Shown: piece by piece, positions 6,974 to 16,381 of the stretch | Position numbering within the stretch: position 1 is the stretch's first letter | Layout of the letters: the number at the start of each line of letters is the position of its first letter | The notes under the pieces: model-generated | What the model was told of the DNA's origin: nothing | Seen by the model: only the letters and a program-made list of their open reading frames with translations | The model's database searches: none | Program-made: the position numbers and the translations under genes | Assembly: GCF_028737215.1 (NCBI RefSeq) | Contig: NZ_JAQZAM010000002.1 | Coordinates: 1-64,000 of the forward strand | Direction: 5' to 3' | DNA: 64,000 nt | Source of the DNA: Actinomycetospora chibensis | Lineage (GTDB): Bacteria; Actinomycetota; Actinomycetes; Mycobacteriales; Pseudonocardiaceae

Positions 6974-8671
6974 CTAGAACAGCCCCACGATCGTCCCGTC
7001 GGGCTTGACGTCGATGTGGTGCGCGGCCGGGTTCTTGCCCAGGCCCGGCATGGTCCGCATGTCGCCGCAGATCGGGTAGATGAATCCGGCCCCGACCGAC
7101 GCCCGGACCTCGCGCACCGGCATCCGCCAGCCCGTCGGCGCACCGAGGAGCTTCGGGTCCGACGAGATCGACAGGTGGGTCTTCGCGATGCACACCGGCA
7201 GGTTGCCGAAGCCGTTGCGCTCGTAGAGGTCGATCGAGGTGTTCGCGGCCGGGGCGTAGTCGACGCCGTCGGCGCCGTAGACCTTCGTGGCGACCGTCTC
7301 GATCTTCTCGCGCAACGAGGCGTCGTCGGGGTAGAGCAGCTGGAAGTGGCTCTCCTCGTTCGCGGCCTCGGCGACGGCCTCCGCGAGCTCGGCGGCCCCG
7401 CGCCCGCCGTCGGCGAAGTGCGTCGACACCGCCACGCGCGCGCCCATCGACTCGGCGATCTCGCGGATGGCCTCGTGCTCGCTCGGGTGGTCGGTGGGGA
7501 ACGCGTTGATGCACACCACCGGGGACACGCCGTGCAGGCGCATGTTCTCGATCTGCTTGCGCAGGTTGGCGCCGCCGACCTGCACCTCCTCGGGGTTCTC
7601 CTCGAGCAACGCCGGGGGCAGGTCCTTGCCGGCCACGATCTTGTGGTTGCCGGAGTGGGCCTTCAGGGCGCGGACGGTGGCCACCACGACCGCGGCGTCC
7701 GGTGTCATCCCCGACGCCCGGCACTTGATGTTGAAGAAGCGCTCGGCCCCCATGTCGGCGCCGAACCCGGCCTCGGTGACGAGGTAGTCGCCGCCGTGGA
7801 TGCCGATGCGGTCGGCGACGATCGACGAGTTTCCGTGCGCGATGTTGCCGAACGGCCCGGCGTGCACGAGGACCGGCGTGTTCTCGAGCGTCTGCATGAG
7901 GTTCGGCTTGAGCGCGTCGCGCATGAGCGCGGCCATCGAGCCGGCGGCGTGGATGTCCTCGGCCGTCACCGCGTCGCCGTCGGGGGTGTAGCCCACGACG
8001 ATCCGGCCGAGGCGCGCCCGCAGCTCGGCGAGGTCGTTCGACAGCGCGAGCACCGCCATCACCTCGGACGCCGAGGTGATGTCGAAGCCGGACTCGCGCG
8101 GCACGCCGTCCATGCGTCCGCCGAGGCCGGTGACGACGTTGCGCAGCGCGCGGTCGTTGACGTCGAGCACCCGACGCCAGGTGACGCGGTACGGATCCAG
8201 GCCCGCCGCGTTGCCCTGGTAGAGGTGGTTGTCGAGCACCGCGGAGAGCATGTTGTGGGCGCTCGTGACCGCGTGGAAGTCACCGGTGAGGTGCAGGTTG
8301 AACTTCTCCATCGGCACGACCTGCGAGTAGCCCCCACCCGCGGCGCCGCCCTTGATGCCGAACGTCGGCCCCATCGACGGCTGGCGGATCGCGACCACGC
8401 CGCGCTTGCCGATGTGGGAGAACGCCTGGCCGAGCCCGACCGTCGTCGTCGTCTTGCCCTCGCCCAGCGGGGTCGGGGTGATCGCGGTCACGACGACGTA
8501 CTTCGCGCGCGGCCGGTCGGCCATCGCCTCGATGGCGTCCAGCTCGATCTTCGCGACGTCGTGGCCGTGCATCTCGAGCATCTCGAGAGGCAGGTCCATC
8601 TGCCGGGCCACGTCGTCCAAGGGCTTCAGCGTCGCCGCCTGCGCGATGTCGAGGTCCGACGGAATGCTCAC
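6974..8671 (-). CDS. fhs: Formate-tetrahydrofolate ligase
   Basis: 565 aa, full length for the family. It carries the N-terminal ATP-binding segment ITPTPLGEGKTTTTVGLG, IRQPSMGPTFGIKGGAAGGG, and the C-terminal MRTMPGLGKNPAAHHIDV. It makes 10-formyl-THF from formate, ATP and THF in the cytoplasm. The GTG start is set by AGGAGGA a few bases upstream. It leads the operon with fchA and asparaginase. It is transcribed divergently from the cutinase-like gene, and their shared 204-base spacer holds one copy of a dispersed repeat. Confidence 0.97.
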   Translation of the reverse strand: MSIPSDLDIAQAATLKPLDDVARQMDLPLEMLEMHGHDVAKIELDAIEAMADRPRAKYVVVTAITPTPLGEGKTTTTVGLGQAFSHIGKRGVVAIRQPSMGPTFGIKGGAAGGGYSQVVPMEKFNLHLTGDFHAVTSAHNMLSAVLDNHLYQGNAAGLDPYRVTWRRVLDVNDRALRNVVTGLGGRMDGVPRESGFDITSASEVMAVLALSNDLAELRARLGRIVVGYTPDGDAVTAEDIHAAGSMAALMRDALKPNLMQTLENTPVLVHAGPFGNIAHGNSSIVADRIGIHGGDYLVTEAGFGADMGAERFFNIKCRASGMTPDAAVVVATVRALKAHSGNHKIVAGKDLPPALLEENPEEVQVGGANLRKQIENMRLHGVSPVVCINAFPTDHPSEHEAIREIAESMGARVAVSTHFADGGRGAAELAEAVAEAANEESHFQLLYPDDASLREKIETVATKVYGADGVDYAPAANTSIDLYERNGFGNLPVCIAKTHLSISSDPKLLGAPTGWRMPVREVRASVGAGFIYPICGDMRTMPGLGKNPAAHHIDVKPDGTIVGLF

Positions 8672-8789
8672 TCGAGTCCTCCTGCAGTCCACGCCACCCC
8701 GGCTCCGGCACCGCCGCCGGGGGACTCCTTGGAGGGGAACGCTGGCAGAACCGGGACGACTTGTCAGTACGGCCGGTCACGCTCGGTGT

Positions 8790-8833
8790 GTGCAAGCCCT
8801 GCGTCCACGCTGACGCTCAACGCCAGGAAATCC
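8790..8833 (-). repeat. Dispersed 44-bp repeat, copy A (intergenic)
   Basis: On the minus strand: GGATTTCCTGGC, 15 less-conserved bases, then GGACGCAGGGCTTGCAC. The same two blocks with identical 15-base spacing occur on the plus strand at 57704-57747, inside the third emb gene. By eye 36 of 44 bases match. This copy lies between fhs and the cutinase gene. Confidence 0.75.
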
Positions 8834-8875
8834 ACATCCTCGAGTGCTCCCCGGCGGTGTCCCCCATCGGCGAGG

Positions 8876-9655
8876 ATGTCCGATGTGGCGGGGGCGGCGG
8901 GGCGACGACTGCTGCTCGGGCTCGTGCTCCTGCTCGGAGCCGGGTTCCTCACGGCGCCCCTGGCCACGGCGGCGCCGGCGTGCCCCGCGGTGGCCCTCTT
9001 CGCCGTCGCCGGCACCAACGAGACGTCCGAGGCCGCCGACCCGGCGCGCTCGGTCGGGCTGCTCGCCGGCCTCACCGATCCGCTCGCGCGCCGCTGGGGT
9101 GAGGACCTGTCGGTGCGCTACGTCCCGTACCCGGCCTCGTTCGACCGGCCGGTGTTCTACCCGTTCAGCGAGGGCCGCGGGGCCGAGCGCCTCGCCCGCG
9201 ACGCCGGCGACCTCGCCGCGCGCTGCCCCGACACGACGATCACCCTCGTCGGCTTCAGCCAGGGCGCCGACGTGGTCTCCGACGTCGTCCACCGGGCGAC
9301 CAACGGCACGATCGCGCTGCCGCCCGACCGCATCGCCGGCGCGGTCATGCTCGGCAGCCCGCGACGCGACCCTCGTGCGCCGAACCTCCTCGACACCCCG
9401 GGACGCGGCGTCCTCGGGCCGCGCCCCACCCGCGAGCTCGACGTCTACGACGGGCGGGTCTACGAGGTGTGCGCGCCGGGCGACCCGATCTGCGCCACCG
9501 AGAACCTCGACGTCACCGTCTTCCGGGACGGCTGGGCCTCCGGCGCGCACCGCTCGTACCCGACGGTCCGGATCGACGGCGCGCCCCTGTTCACCGTGCT
9601 CGAACGGGCGGTGGACGCCGTCGTGGCGCGCGCCACGACGGGACCGGTGAGCTGA
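8876..9655 (+). CDS. Secreted cutinase-family serine hydrolase
   Basis: 259 aa with a signal peptide (basic GRRLLLGLVLLLGAGFLTAP, then ATAAPAC). The mature part has the cutinase nucleophile elbow LVGFSQGADVV, a likely catalytic Asp in CAPGDPIC and a His in WASGAHRSY. The paired cysteines (APACPAVA, ARCPD, EVCAPGDPICA) fit cutinase disulfides. It probably hydrolyses lipid or cutin-like esters outside the cell. It is monocistronic; the next gene starts 31 bases on with its own GTG. Confidence 0.9.
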   Translation: MSDVAGAAGRRLLLGLVLLLGAGFLTAPLATAAPACPAVALFAVAGTNETSEAADPARSVGLLAGLTDPLARRWGEDLSVRYVPYPASFDRPVFYPFSEGRGAERLARDAGDLAARCPDTTITLVGFSQGADVVSDVVHRATNGTIALPPDRIAGAVMLGSPRRDPRAPNLLDTPGRGVLGPRPTRELDVYDGRVYEVCAPGDPICATENLDVTVFRDGWASGAHRSYPTVRIDGAPLFTVLERAVDAVVARATTGPVS

Positions 9656-9686
9656 GCGCGCCCGTACGCTCGCACAGTGATGCGAC

Positions 9687-10634
9687 GTGCTTGAGCTGCT
9701 CGGCCGCGTCCTGCCCGTGTTCGCGGTGATCGCCGTCGGGGCGGTCGCCGGACGCTCCGAGCGCTTCGGCGAGCGCACCGCGACGGTGCTCAACGACCTC
9801 GTCTACTGGATCGCGCTCCCGGCCCTGATCTTCATCTCGGTGGCGGACGCCGACCTGTCCTCCGGCGTCCCGTGGTCCGCGCTCGTCGCCTCGACCGCGG
9901 TGGTGATCGTCGCGTACGCGCTGGGTGCGGTGGTGGCGCGGGCGGCGGGACGGCCGTCGGGCGAGGCCAACGCGGCCGGGCTGGTCGCGGGGTGGGGCAA
10001 CGTCGGCTATCTCGGCATCCCGTTGACCGTCTCGGTGCTCGGTCCCGCGACGGCCTTCGCCGCGTCGCTGACCTCGACGCTGCACACGGCCCTGTCCATC
10101 TCGATCTTCCTGGTGGCGGCCACGCTGCACGGTCGCGGGCGGGGCGAGGAGGCCGCCACGTCCCTCCCGGTGCTGCTCGCCCGCCGGGTGCTGGGCAACC
10201 CCGTCGTCATCGGCATCGCCGCCGGTGTCGCCGTGGCCGCCGTCGGCGTCCCGCTGCCGACGCCCGTCGCGAGCACGATCGGGCTGCTCGGCGACCTGGC
10301 CGCGCCGGGAGGCCTGTTCGCGCTGGGCATCCTGCTGCGCGGGGCCGTCCGGTCGCTGCGGGGTGCGACGGACCAGTGGGTCCCGATCGCCGCCGCGGTG
10401 CTCGTCAAGCTCGTGGCGATGCCGGCGCTGGCCCTCGGCGCGGTGGCGCTGCTCGATGTGCCGGCGCCGTGGGCCGCCGTGCTCGTCGTCATGTGCGCGC
10501 TGCCGGATGCTGCGACGGTGTTCGTCCTCACGGCGCAGTACCGGACCTGGTACCGCGAGAGCACCGCCGCGGTGGTGCTGACGACGGTGCTCTCGCTGGT
10601 GACGCTGCCGTTGACCCTGCTGGTCCTGCCGTGA
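9687..10634 (+). CDS. AEC-family (auxin efflux carrier-like) membrane transporter
   Basis: 315 aa with about ten hydrophobic segments spread over the whole length. It has an AEC-type N-terminus (VLPVFAVIAVGAVAG) and the mid-protein AGWGNVGYLGIPL motif, characteristic of AEC carriers, with a symmetric second half. It is an inner-membrane secondary carrier, probably for a small organic anion; the substrate cannot be predicted. The start is GTG at the first in-frame codon. It lies 31 bases after the cutinase gene. Confidence 0.85.
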   Translation: MLELLGRVLPVFAVIAVGAVAGRSERFGERTATVLNDLVYWIALPALIFISVADADLSSGVPWSALVASTAVVIVAYALGAVVARAAGRPSGEANAAGLVAGWGNVGYLGIPLTVSVLGPATAFAASLTSTLHTALSISIFLVAATLHGRGRGEEAATSLPVLLARRVLGNPVVIGIAAGVAVAAVGVPLPTPVASTIGLLGDLAAPGGLFALGILLRGAVRSLRGATDQWVPIAAAVLVKLVAMPALALGAVALLDVPAPWAAVLVVMCALPDAATVFVLTAQYRTWYRESTAAVVLTTVLSLVTLPLTLLVLP

Positions 10635-10636
10635 GG

Positions 10637-10870
10637 TCAGTCGCGGTCGCGGAAGGCCGCGCGGCGCTGCTCGTGGGTCCGGGCGTCGTCCATGCGGCGC
10701 ACGTCCGCCTTCTGGTCGTCGGTGGCCGTGCCCGTGGCGACCGCGCGCTCGGCGGCGGCCATGGCGCGGTCGGCGGCGGCCTCGACCGCGTCCGCCGGAG
10801 TGGGGGCGACCCACCCGCGGTGGGCGTCCTCGGGCTCGCTCGGACGCCGCTTCTCGGTGCTCCCGATCAT
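10637..10870 (-). CDS. Small hydrophilic hypothetical protein
   Basis: 77 aa, rich in Ala, Arg and Asp, with no membrane segment. The ATG is chosen for GGAGGTG 6 bases upstream. The central region ADAVEAAADRAMAAAERAV is likely a helix and the C-terminus is charged (RRAAFRDRD). It converges on the AEC gene with a 2-base gap and is divergent from mobA. I do not recognise the family. Confidence 0.6.
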   Translation of the reverse strand: MIGSTEKRRPSEPEDAHRGWVAPTPADAVEAAADRAMAAAERAVATGTATDDQKADVRRMDDARTHEQRRAAFRDRD

Positions 10871-10968
10871 GATGCACACCTCCATCGGCACGCTGTTGTG
10901 CCTCGCCCGGCATTCCCTCGCCCCGTGGCGGCGAACCGGTTGCATACATCACCGCGGGTCGGGCAGCG

Positions 10969-11613
10969 ATGAGCGCCGGCGTCGTGCTCGCGGGCGGTCG
11001 CTCCCGCCGGATGGGCACGGACAAGGCGTCCCTGCCCCATGGCGCCACCACCCTGCTCGGCCACGTCCTGGACGCCCTCGCCGCCGCCGTCGACGGCCCG
11101 CTGCTGGTGGTCGGCGCGGCCGACACCGCCCGGGCGCTGCCGGACGGGAGCTGGCGCGGGCGGTGCCGGGTGGTGCACGACCCGGTGCCGGGTCGCGGAC
11201 CCCTGCAGGGCCTCGCCACCGGCCTGTCCGCCGCCGCGGCGGACGGCGCGGAGACGGCCTTCGTCGCGGCCGTCGACCTCCCCCACCTGCACGCGGCGTT
11301 CGTCCGGGCGGTCCTGGCGTACCGGGTGCCGCCGGTGGAGGTCGCCCTGCCCGTGCTCGACGGGCACCGCCAGCCGCTGCTCGCCGCCTACGCCACCGCC
11401 CTCGGCGCCCGAGCCACCGACCTGCTGGCCCGGGGCGAGCTCCGCCCGGGCGCCCTGTTCGCGGCGAGCGACGTGCGCGAACTCGACGCCGCCACGCTGC
11501 TCACGGACCCGGCGCTCGCCGCCCGGGACCCCGAGCTCCGGGCGGCCCGCGGCGTGAACACCCCCGAGGAGTGGGCGCGCGCCACGGGCGAGACCCCCGA
11601 GCGGCCCACCTAG
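10969..11613 (+). CDS. mobA: Molybdenum cofactor guanylyltransferase-like protein
   Basis: 214 aa, a nucleotidyltransferase fold starting with GVVLAGGRSRRMGTDKASLP, the signature loop of MobA. AAVDLPHLHAAF holds the metal-binding Asp. It transfers GMP to molybdopterin to form the guanine dinucleotide cofactor. The spacing to the F420 gene is only 10 bases, so they may be co-transcribed. No molybdoenzyme lies in the window. A related MobA-like transferase of other substrate is possible. Confidence 0.85.
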   Translation: MSAGVVLAGGRSRRMGTDKASLPHGATTLLGHVLDALAAAVDGPLLVVGAADTARALPDGSWRGRCRVVHDPVPGRGPLQGLATGLSAAAADGAETAFVAAVDLPHLHAAFVRAVLAYRVPPVEVALPVLDGHRQPLLAAYATALGARATDLLARGELRPGALFAASDVRELDAATLLTDPALAARDPELRAARGVNTPEEWARATGETPERPT

Positions 11614-11623
11614 GCTGACCTCC

Positions 11624-12049
11624 ATGGCCGATCTCACCGACCCTGCGATCCACGCCTTCCTCGCCGAGGGCACCCGCACCGGCAAGATCGGCTGGACCGC
11701 GAAGGACGGCCGGCCCCTGGTCACGCCGATCTGGTTCCTCGTGGAGGACGCCACGGTCGTCTTCACCACCGGCAAGGACACCGCCAAGGGACGCGCGCTC
11801 GCCCGCGACCCCCGCGCGGTCCTCTGCGTCGACCTCCAGGAGCCGCCGTACGCCTTCGTGCAGGTCCAGGGCTCGGTGACGCTCTCGGAGGACCCCGACG
11901 AGCTGCTCCGCACGGCCACCGACCTGGGCGCGCGCTACATGGGCGCCGACCGCGCCGAGGAGTTCGGCCGGCGCAACGGCGTCCCGGGCGAGCTGGTGGT
12001 GCGCCTGCACCCGTCGAAGGTGATCGCCGCGCTGGACATGACGGCGTGA
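11624..12049 (+). CDS. PPOX-class F420-dependent oxidoreductase
   Basis: 141 aa, a split-barrel flavin/F420-binding protein similar to the Rv1155 group. The N-terminus TGKIGWTAKDGRPLVTPIWF and the strand VVFTTGKDTAKGRALARDPR, with basic residues for cofactor phosphates, are typical. It probably reduces an unknown substrate with F420H2. It overlaps the following cupin gene by 4 nt (GTGA), so the two are translationally coupled. Confidence 0.85.
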   Translation: MADLTDPAIHAFLAEGTRTGKIGWTAKDGRPLVTPIWFLVEDATVVFTTGKDTAKGRALARDPRAVLCVDLQEPPYAFVQVQGSVTLSEDPDELLRTATDLGARYMGADRAEEFGRRNGVPGELVVRLHPSKVIAALDMTA

Positions 12050-12483
12050 CCGCACCGCCACCCCTGGCCCGCGCGCTGGACCTCGCGCCACACCCCGAGG
12101 GCGGCTGGTTCCGCCGCACCTGGGCCACCGGCCCCACCCTGCAGCCCGCGGGCTACCCCGGCCCCCGCGTGAGCGCCACGGCGATCCACTACGTGCTCGC
12201 ACCCGGCGAGGAGTCGCGCTGGCACCGCGTGCGCTCCGACGAGCTGTGGTGCTGGCACCGCGGTCCGGCGCTGTCGCTGTGGCTCGGCGGCGACGGCGAG
12301 CACCCCGTCGAGGCCGACGCGATCGTCCTGGGGGCCCGGGTCGAGGACGGCCAGGCGCCGCACGCCCTCGTGCCCGGCGGCGTGTGGCAGCGGGCCGCGC
12401 CGGAGCCCGGCGCCGACGCCGAGGTGCTGGTGACCTGCGTCGTCAGCCCGGGCTTCGACGAGGACGACTTCACCCTCGCCTGA
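12046..12483 (+). CDS. Cupin (DUF985-type) protein
   Basis: 145 aa, with the DUF985 signature: LAPHPEGGWFRRTW at the start, then AIHYVLAPGEESRWHRVRSDELWCWHRG with cupin-barrel histidines, and a late WQRAAPEPGADAEVLVTCVVSPGFD. The fold is a small beta barrel that may bind a metal or a sugar-like ligand; the substrate is unknown. It is translated from a GTG that overlaps the F420 gene stop and converges on the penicillin-binding protein gene. Confidence 0.85.
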   Translation: MTAPPPLARALDLAPHPEGGWFRRTWATGPTLQPAGYPGPRVSATAIHYVLAPGEESRWHRVRSDELWCWHRGPALSLWLGGDGEHPVEADAIVLGARVEDGQAPHALVPGGVWQRAAPEPGADAEVLVTCVVSPGFDEDDFTLA

Positions 12484-12500
12484 GGGCCGCCCGAGGCCGG

Positions 12501-15500
12501 CTAGTTCGCCGCCGGGTCGGCGGCGACCTCGCCCTCGCCGTCGGCCGGGGCACCGCCCGCCGCCGGGTCCTCGGCCGCCGCGGCATCCCCGGCGACGGGC
12601 GGGACCTCGTCGGCCGGCTGGGCCGCGCCGGTGTCGGGTGCCGGGGCGGTGGTCGACGTGGGCGCCGAGGTGGAGCTCGGCGCCGAGGTGCTCGACGGCG
12701 CGGACTGCGTCGGACTCTCCGCGCTGTCCGCGGTGTCGCCCGGGTCGGTGCCCGCGATCGGTGTGAACGTCCCGAACGTCTGGCGCGGGGTGTCCTCCAG
12801 CGCGTCGTCCATGAACGTCTTCCAGATCTCGCTGGGCAGCCCGTGGCCGTAGACGGGGCGCCCGTCGGCCGTGCGGATCGGGGTGTTGTCGTCCGTCCCC
12901 ACCCACACGACGGTCGAGGCCTGCGGGGTGTAGCCCGCGAACCAGGCGTCGTTGTTCTGGCTCTCGACGTGCGACTGCACGGTGCCGGTCTTGGCCGCCG
13001 CCTGCCGACCGCCCTGGAGGCCGACGCCGTCGTAATCCGGCACGTCGCGCATCGCCTCGGTGACGTTGCGCGCCACCCGGGGATCGATGCGCTGCTCGCC
13101 GGGGGTCGTCGACTGGTCGTAGAGGACCTCGCCGCTGGCCGTCGTGACGCGCTGGACGAGGTGCGGCCGGTGGTACATGCCCTCGTTGGAGAACGTCGCG
13201 TAGGCCGAGGCCAGGTCGACCGCGGTCGTCTCCTGGTTGCCCAGCGAGATGCCCGAGTTCGGGTCGTTCATCGGCTGGCTGATCCCGGCCTGGCGCGCGG
13301 CGGCGGCCACGGCCTGCGGGCCGACCCGGTTGCCGAGCGCGGTGAACACGACGTTGTTCGACAGCGTCATGGCGCGCTTGAGGCTGCAGTTCGTGCAGTC
13401 GGCGCCGTCGACGTTGCGCACCGTCTGCCCGGGGATCGACCGCCCGTCGAACTCCGTCGAGATGCCGATCGGCGGGTCCTGCTGCAGCGCGGCGAGCAGC
13501 ACGAACGGCTTGAACGTCGAGCCGGCCTGCTTCTCGACCCGGGCGTAGTCCAGGCCCGAGCCGTTGTCGCCGCCGTAGTAGGCGAGGATGCCGCCCGTTT
13601 CCGGGTCGACCGACACGGTCGACGTGCGGAGATTGTCCGGCTGACCCCCCATCTTCGACCGTACCGCCTCGACGGCCTCGCGCTGCGCCTCCGGCTGGAT
13701 CGTCGTCTGGATCTGCAGGCCCTCGGTGACGAGCGCGTCCTGGTCGATGCCGAGCGTCCGGAGCTCGTCGCGCACCGCGCTGTAGATGTGGCCGCGGTCG
13801 TCGTCGGGGACGCCGCCGGTGACGCGACGGGGCGGCACCGTGACGGGGAACTGCGCCGTGGCGCGCTCCGGGGCCGACAGCCAGCCCTGGGCGACCATGC
13901 CGTCCATGACGTAGTTCCAGCGGCGCAGTGCGTCGTCGGGGTTCTGCGCGGGGTCCCACTTCGACGGGGCCTGGATGACCCCGGCGAGCAGGGCGCCGTC
14001 CGCCGGGGTGAGCGTCTCGACCGGCCGCCCGAAGTACGCCTGCGACGCCGCCTGGATGCCGTACGCGCCGCGACCGAAATAGATGCTGTTCAGGTAGTCG
14101 CCCAGGATCTCGTCCTTCGAGCGCTCCTGGGAGATCTTCAAGGAGATGATGAGCTCCTTGTACTTGCGCATCAGCGAGTACTCGTCACCCACCATCGCGT
14201 TCTTGACGTACTGCTGGGTGATCGTCGACCCGCCGCCGGAGCCGCCGGTGAGGTTCTTCCAGACGGCGCGGCCGAAGCCGGTGACGTCGAAGCCGCTGTT
14301 CGAGTAGAAGGTGCGGTCCTCGGCCGAGAGCACGGCGAAGCGCACCGCGGGCGGCACCTGCTCGAGGCCGACCTTCTGGCGGTTGCCCTGCTCGCCCGGG
14401 GCGATCCGCGCGAGGACGGTGCCGTCGGAGAACGAGACGGTGTTGAGCTGGCTCTCCACCGCGTCTTCGGCGTTGGGCACCGGGATGAACACCCAGCCGA
14501 CGAGCAGCGAGAACACCGGGGCGGCGATCATTGCGGCGACGCCCGCGTAGGCGCTGCGACGGATCCGGCGCCACCGCAGGGCGGCGGGCGCGAGCGTCTC
14601 GGGGTGCGGTCCGTCCAGGTAGAGGACGACCCGGGACCGCACGCGGCGGCCGAACGCGACGACCTTGTCGCCGTGGGGCAGGCGAACGACCCGGGCGGCG
14701 ACGACGGACAGGACCGCGGCGATCGCCAGCGCGATGCGGCCGCGGGGGACGCGGGAGGCGTCACTCTCGACGGCCCGGGTACTGCGCCCGGCGCTCCGGT
14801 TCGCGGTGGTGCGGGCGCCCGTGCGGTCGGCCGCGCGGCCCCCGGTGCGAGAGCGGGTGGTGGCGCGACGGGTCGTGTGCCCGGCACCGGTCCGGGTCGG
14901 GCGCGCCGCGCGGGTGGTGCCCGCGTCGGCGGCCTCGTCGGGCTCGTCACCGGGCTGGTGGTCGTGCGGGGTCTCGGGGAGGTCCTCGAGGTCGTCGTCG
15001 ACCGGGGCGGGCTCGTCGTCGCGGCGACCGCCCCGTCCGCGCGGCAGAGGGCCGGACCCGGGACCGCGGGGCGACGGGGCGTCGATCGCGGGCATCGCCG
15101 CGGTGCCGCCGGGACGGTTGCGGGTGGTGGCGGCGGTGGCGCTGCTCGTCGCGGGTGCCGACGGCGTCGCCGCGGTGGTGCTGGTCGTCGGGGGTGTCGC
15201 GGGCTTCGCCGACGGCGGGGTGCCGTGGGCCGGCGGCGGGGCGCCGCCGCCGGGCGGGCGGCCGGGCGGCGGGGCGGTCGGGCGGCCCGCCGGGGCGGGG
15301 CCGCCGCGCACGGGGCCTCGGGTGGGGCCGGCCGGCGGGGGCCCGGCGGGGGCACGGCCACCGGGCGCGGCACCGGGCCGGCCCTCGGGGGCGCGGGGCG
15401 GACGGGACGCCGGGCCGGCGGGACGGCGCGCGCCGGCGGGCTGCGCCGGACCGGGAGGCGGGGTGGAGCGCGCGGGACCGGGTCGGGCCGGACCGGATCG

Positions 15501-16049
15501 GGCGGGCGGGCCGGGCGGCGGTGCCGCGGGGTTCGGCGGTGGGCCCGCGGGCGTGGGGGGCGCCGCCGGCGCCGAGGCGGCCGGACGGCCCGGGGGCGGC
15601 GGCACCGTCGGGACGGGCGCCGGCGGCACCGGACGTCCCGTGGGCGCGGGACCGGCCGGGGCGGCGGGCCGGGTGCCCGTGGGAGCGGCGGTCGGACGTG
15701 CCGCGGTGGCCGTCGCGGAGCGGGCGCCCGCGGCGGGAGCGGCCGGGCGGGAGGGCGCCGCCGGGGCGGGCGTGGCGCCGGTCGTCGAGCGGCCGGGCCG
15801 GAACGACCCGGTCGACAGCGCCGACGGGAAGCCGACGGGCGGTGACGACGGCGCAGGCTCCGAGCGGAGGCGCTCACTCACGTAGTCGCCGTAGTCGCTG
15901 TCGCGCTCGCGGTCGAGCCGTTCGCGGTCCTCGCGGCGTGCGCGCCGTCCGCCGGTGGCGCCGGGCGTGCGGCGCTCGCCCTCGTCGGCGGCCTCGTCGG
16001 GGTCGACGGCATGGCGCCGCCCCGACGGACGAGAGTGCGTTCCCGCCAC
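12501..16049 (-). CDS. ponA: Class A penicillin-binding protein (transglycosylase/transpeptidase) with long Pro-rich N-terminus
   Basis: 1182 aa. The GTG start follows GGGGAGG. The first ~440 residues are low-complexity, Pro/Ala/Arg-rich and presumably cytoplasmic. Two hydrophobic segments follow, the second (~residues 510-540) being the likely anchor. The glycosyltransferase domain has AVLSAEDRTFYSN and GGSTITQQYVKNAM. The transpeptidase domain has the catalytic Ser-Lys in KQAGSTFKPF, LSNN, and AAKTGTVQS. A Ser/Thr/Ala/Pro-rich tail of ~100 residues ends the protein. It polymerises and cross-links peptidoglycan outside the membrane, like mycobacterial PonA1/PonA2. The N-terminal tail is much longer than usual and could be a phosphorylation or scaffold region. 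Confidence 0.94.
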   Translation of the reverse strand: MAGTHSRPSGRRHAVDPDEAADEGERRTPGATGGRRARREDRERLDRERDSDYGDYVSERLRSEPAPSSPPVGFPSALSTGSFRPGRSTTGATPAPAAPSRPAAPAAGARSATATAARPTAAPTGTRPAAPAGPAPTGRPVPPAPVPTVPPPPGRPAASAPAAPPTPAGPPPNPAAPPPGPPARSGPARPGPARSTPPPGPAQPAGARRPAGPASRPPRAPEGRPGAAPGGRAPAGPPPAGPTRGPVRGGPAPAGRPTAPPPGRPPGGGAPPPAHGTPPSAKPATPPTTSTTAATPSAPATSSATAATTRNRPGGTAAMPAIDAPSPRGPGSGPLPRGRGGRRDDEPAPVDDDLEDLPETPHDHQPGDEPDEAADAGTTRAARPTRTGAGHTTRRATTRSRTGGRAADRTGARTTANRSAGRSTRAVESDASRVPRGRIALAIAAVLSVVAARVVRLPHGDKVVAFGRRVRSRVVLYLDGPHPETLAPAALRWRRIRRSAYAGVAAMIAAPVFSLLVGWVFIPVPNAEDAVESQLNTVSFSDGTVLARIAPGEQGNRQKVGLEQVPPAVRFAVLSAEDRTFYSNSGFDVTGFGRAVWKNLTGGSGGGSTITQQYVKNAMVGDEYSLMRKYKELIISLKISQERSKDEILGDYLNSIYFGRGAYGIQAASQAYFGRPVETLTPADGALLAGVIQAPSKWDPAQNPDDALRRWNYVMDGMVAQGWLSAPERATAQFPVTVPPRRVTGGVPDDDRGHIYSAVRDELRTLGIDQDALVTEGLQIQTTIQPEAQREAVEAVRSKMGGQPDNLRTSTVSVDPETGGILAYYGGDNGSGLDYARVEKQAGSTFKPFVLLAALQQDPPIGISTEFDGRSIPGQTVRNVDGADCTNCSLKRAMTLSNNVVFTALGNRVGPQAVAAAARQAGISQPMNDPNSGISLGNQETTAVDLASAYATFSNEGMYHRPHLVQRVTTASGEVLYDQSTTPGEQRIDPRVARNVTEAMRDVPDYDGVGLQGGRQAAAKTGTVQSHVESQNNDAWFAGYTPQASTVVWVGTDDNTPIRTADGRPVYGHGLPSEIWKTFMDDALEDTPRQTFGTFTPIAGTDPGDTADSAESPTQSAPSSTSAPSSTSAPTSTTAPAPDTGAAQPADEVPPVAGDAAAAEDPAAGGAPADGEGEVAADPAAN

Positions 16050-16381
16050 CGAGCCACCACCTCCCCGTACCACTCGCGTCCGATAAGCCCTGGTCAGAGG
16101 CCCGGCCGGGGTGTCGACCGGACCCACCCGGCCCGCACGCAGACGTACGGGCCCGCACGAAGGCAACGCGTCGGTGACGGCGACGTCGCGCTCTGGCCGG
16201 GGGCCGTCCGTGACCGGAGCGCACGATGCGGTGAGTGGTGGTCTGGTGTCACTCCGTCGTGCACCCGGTCCGTTGGGCCCGGCCCAGCGCGCTGAGTGGC
16301 GACCCCGATCACCGAGTGCTAACGGCGGCGCACCGCGGACCGATGAGCGGGACGACGGTGATCGGCGAGAGGACTGACGGC
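16050..16381. other. Divergent intergenic region between the PBP gene and a small ORF
   Basis: 332 bases with no convincing gene. It should hold the divergent promoters. A perfect 8-bp inverted repeat, GATCACCG and CGGTGATC, spans about 16306-16364. GAGTGCT, seen near several other starts in this window, is at 16314. Confidence 0.5.

Noticed and set aside
6902-9655. A 917-aa plus frame joined to the cutinase
   Set aside because: The part before 8876 is antisense to fhs and has no motif. The cutinase begins with a good signal peptide at 8876.
12484-12500. Terminator between the cupin and PBP genes
   Set aside because: Only 17 bases separate the convergent stops and no strong stem was found.
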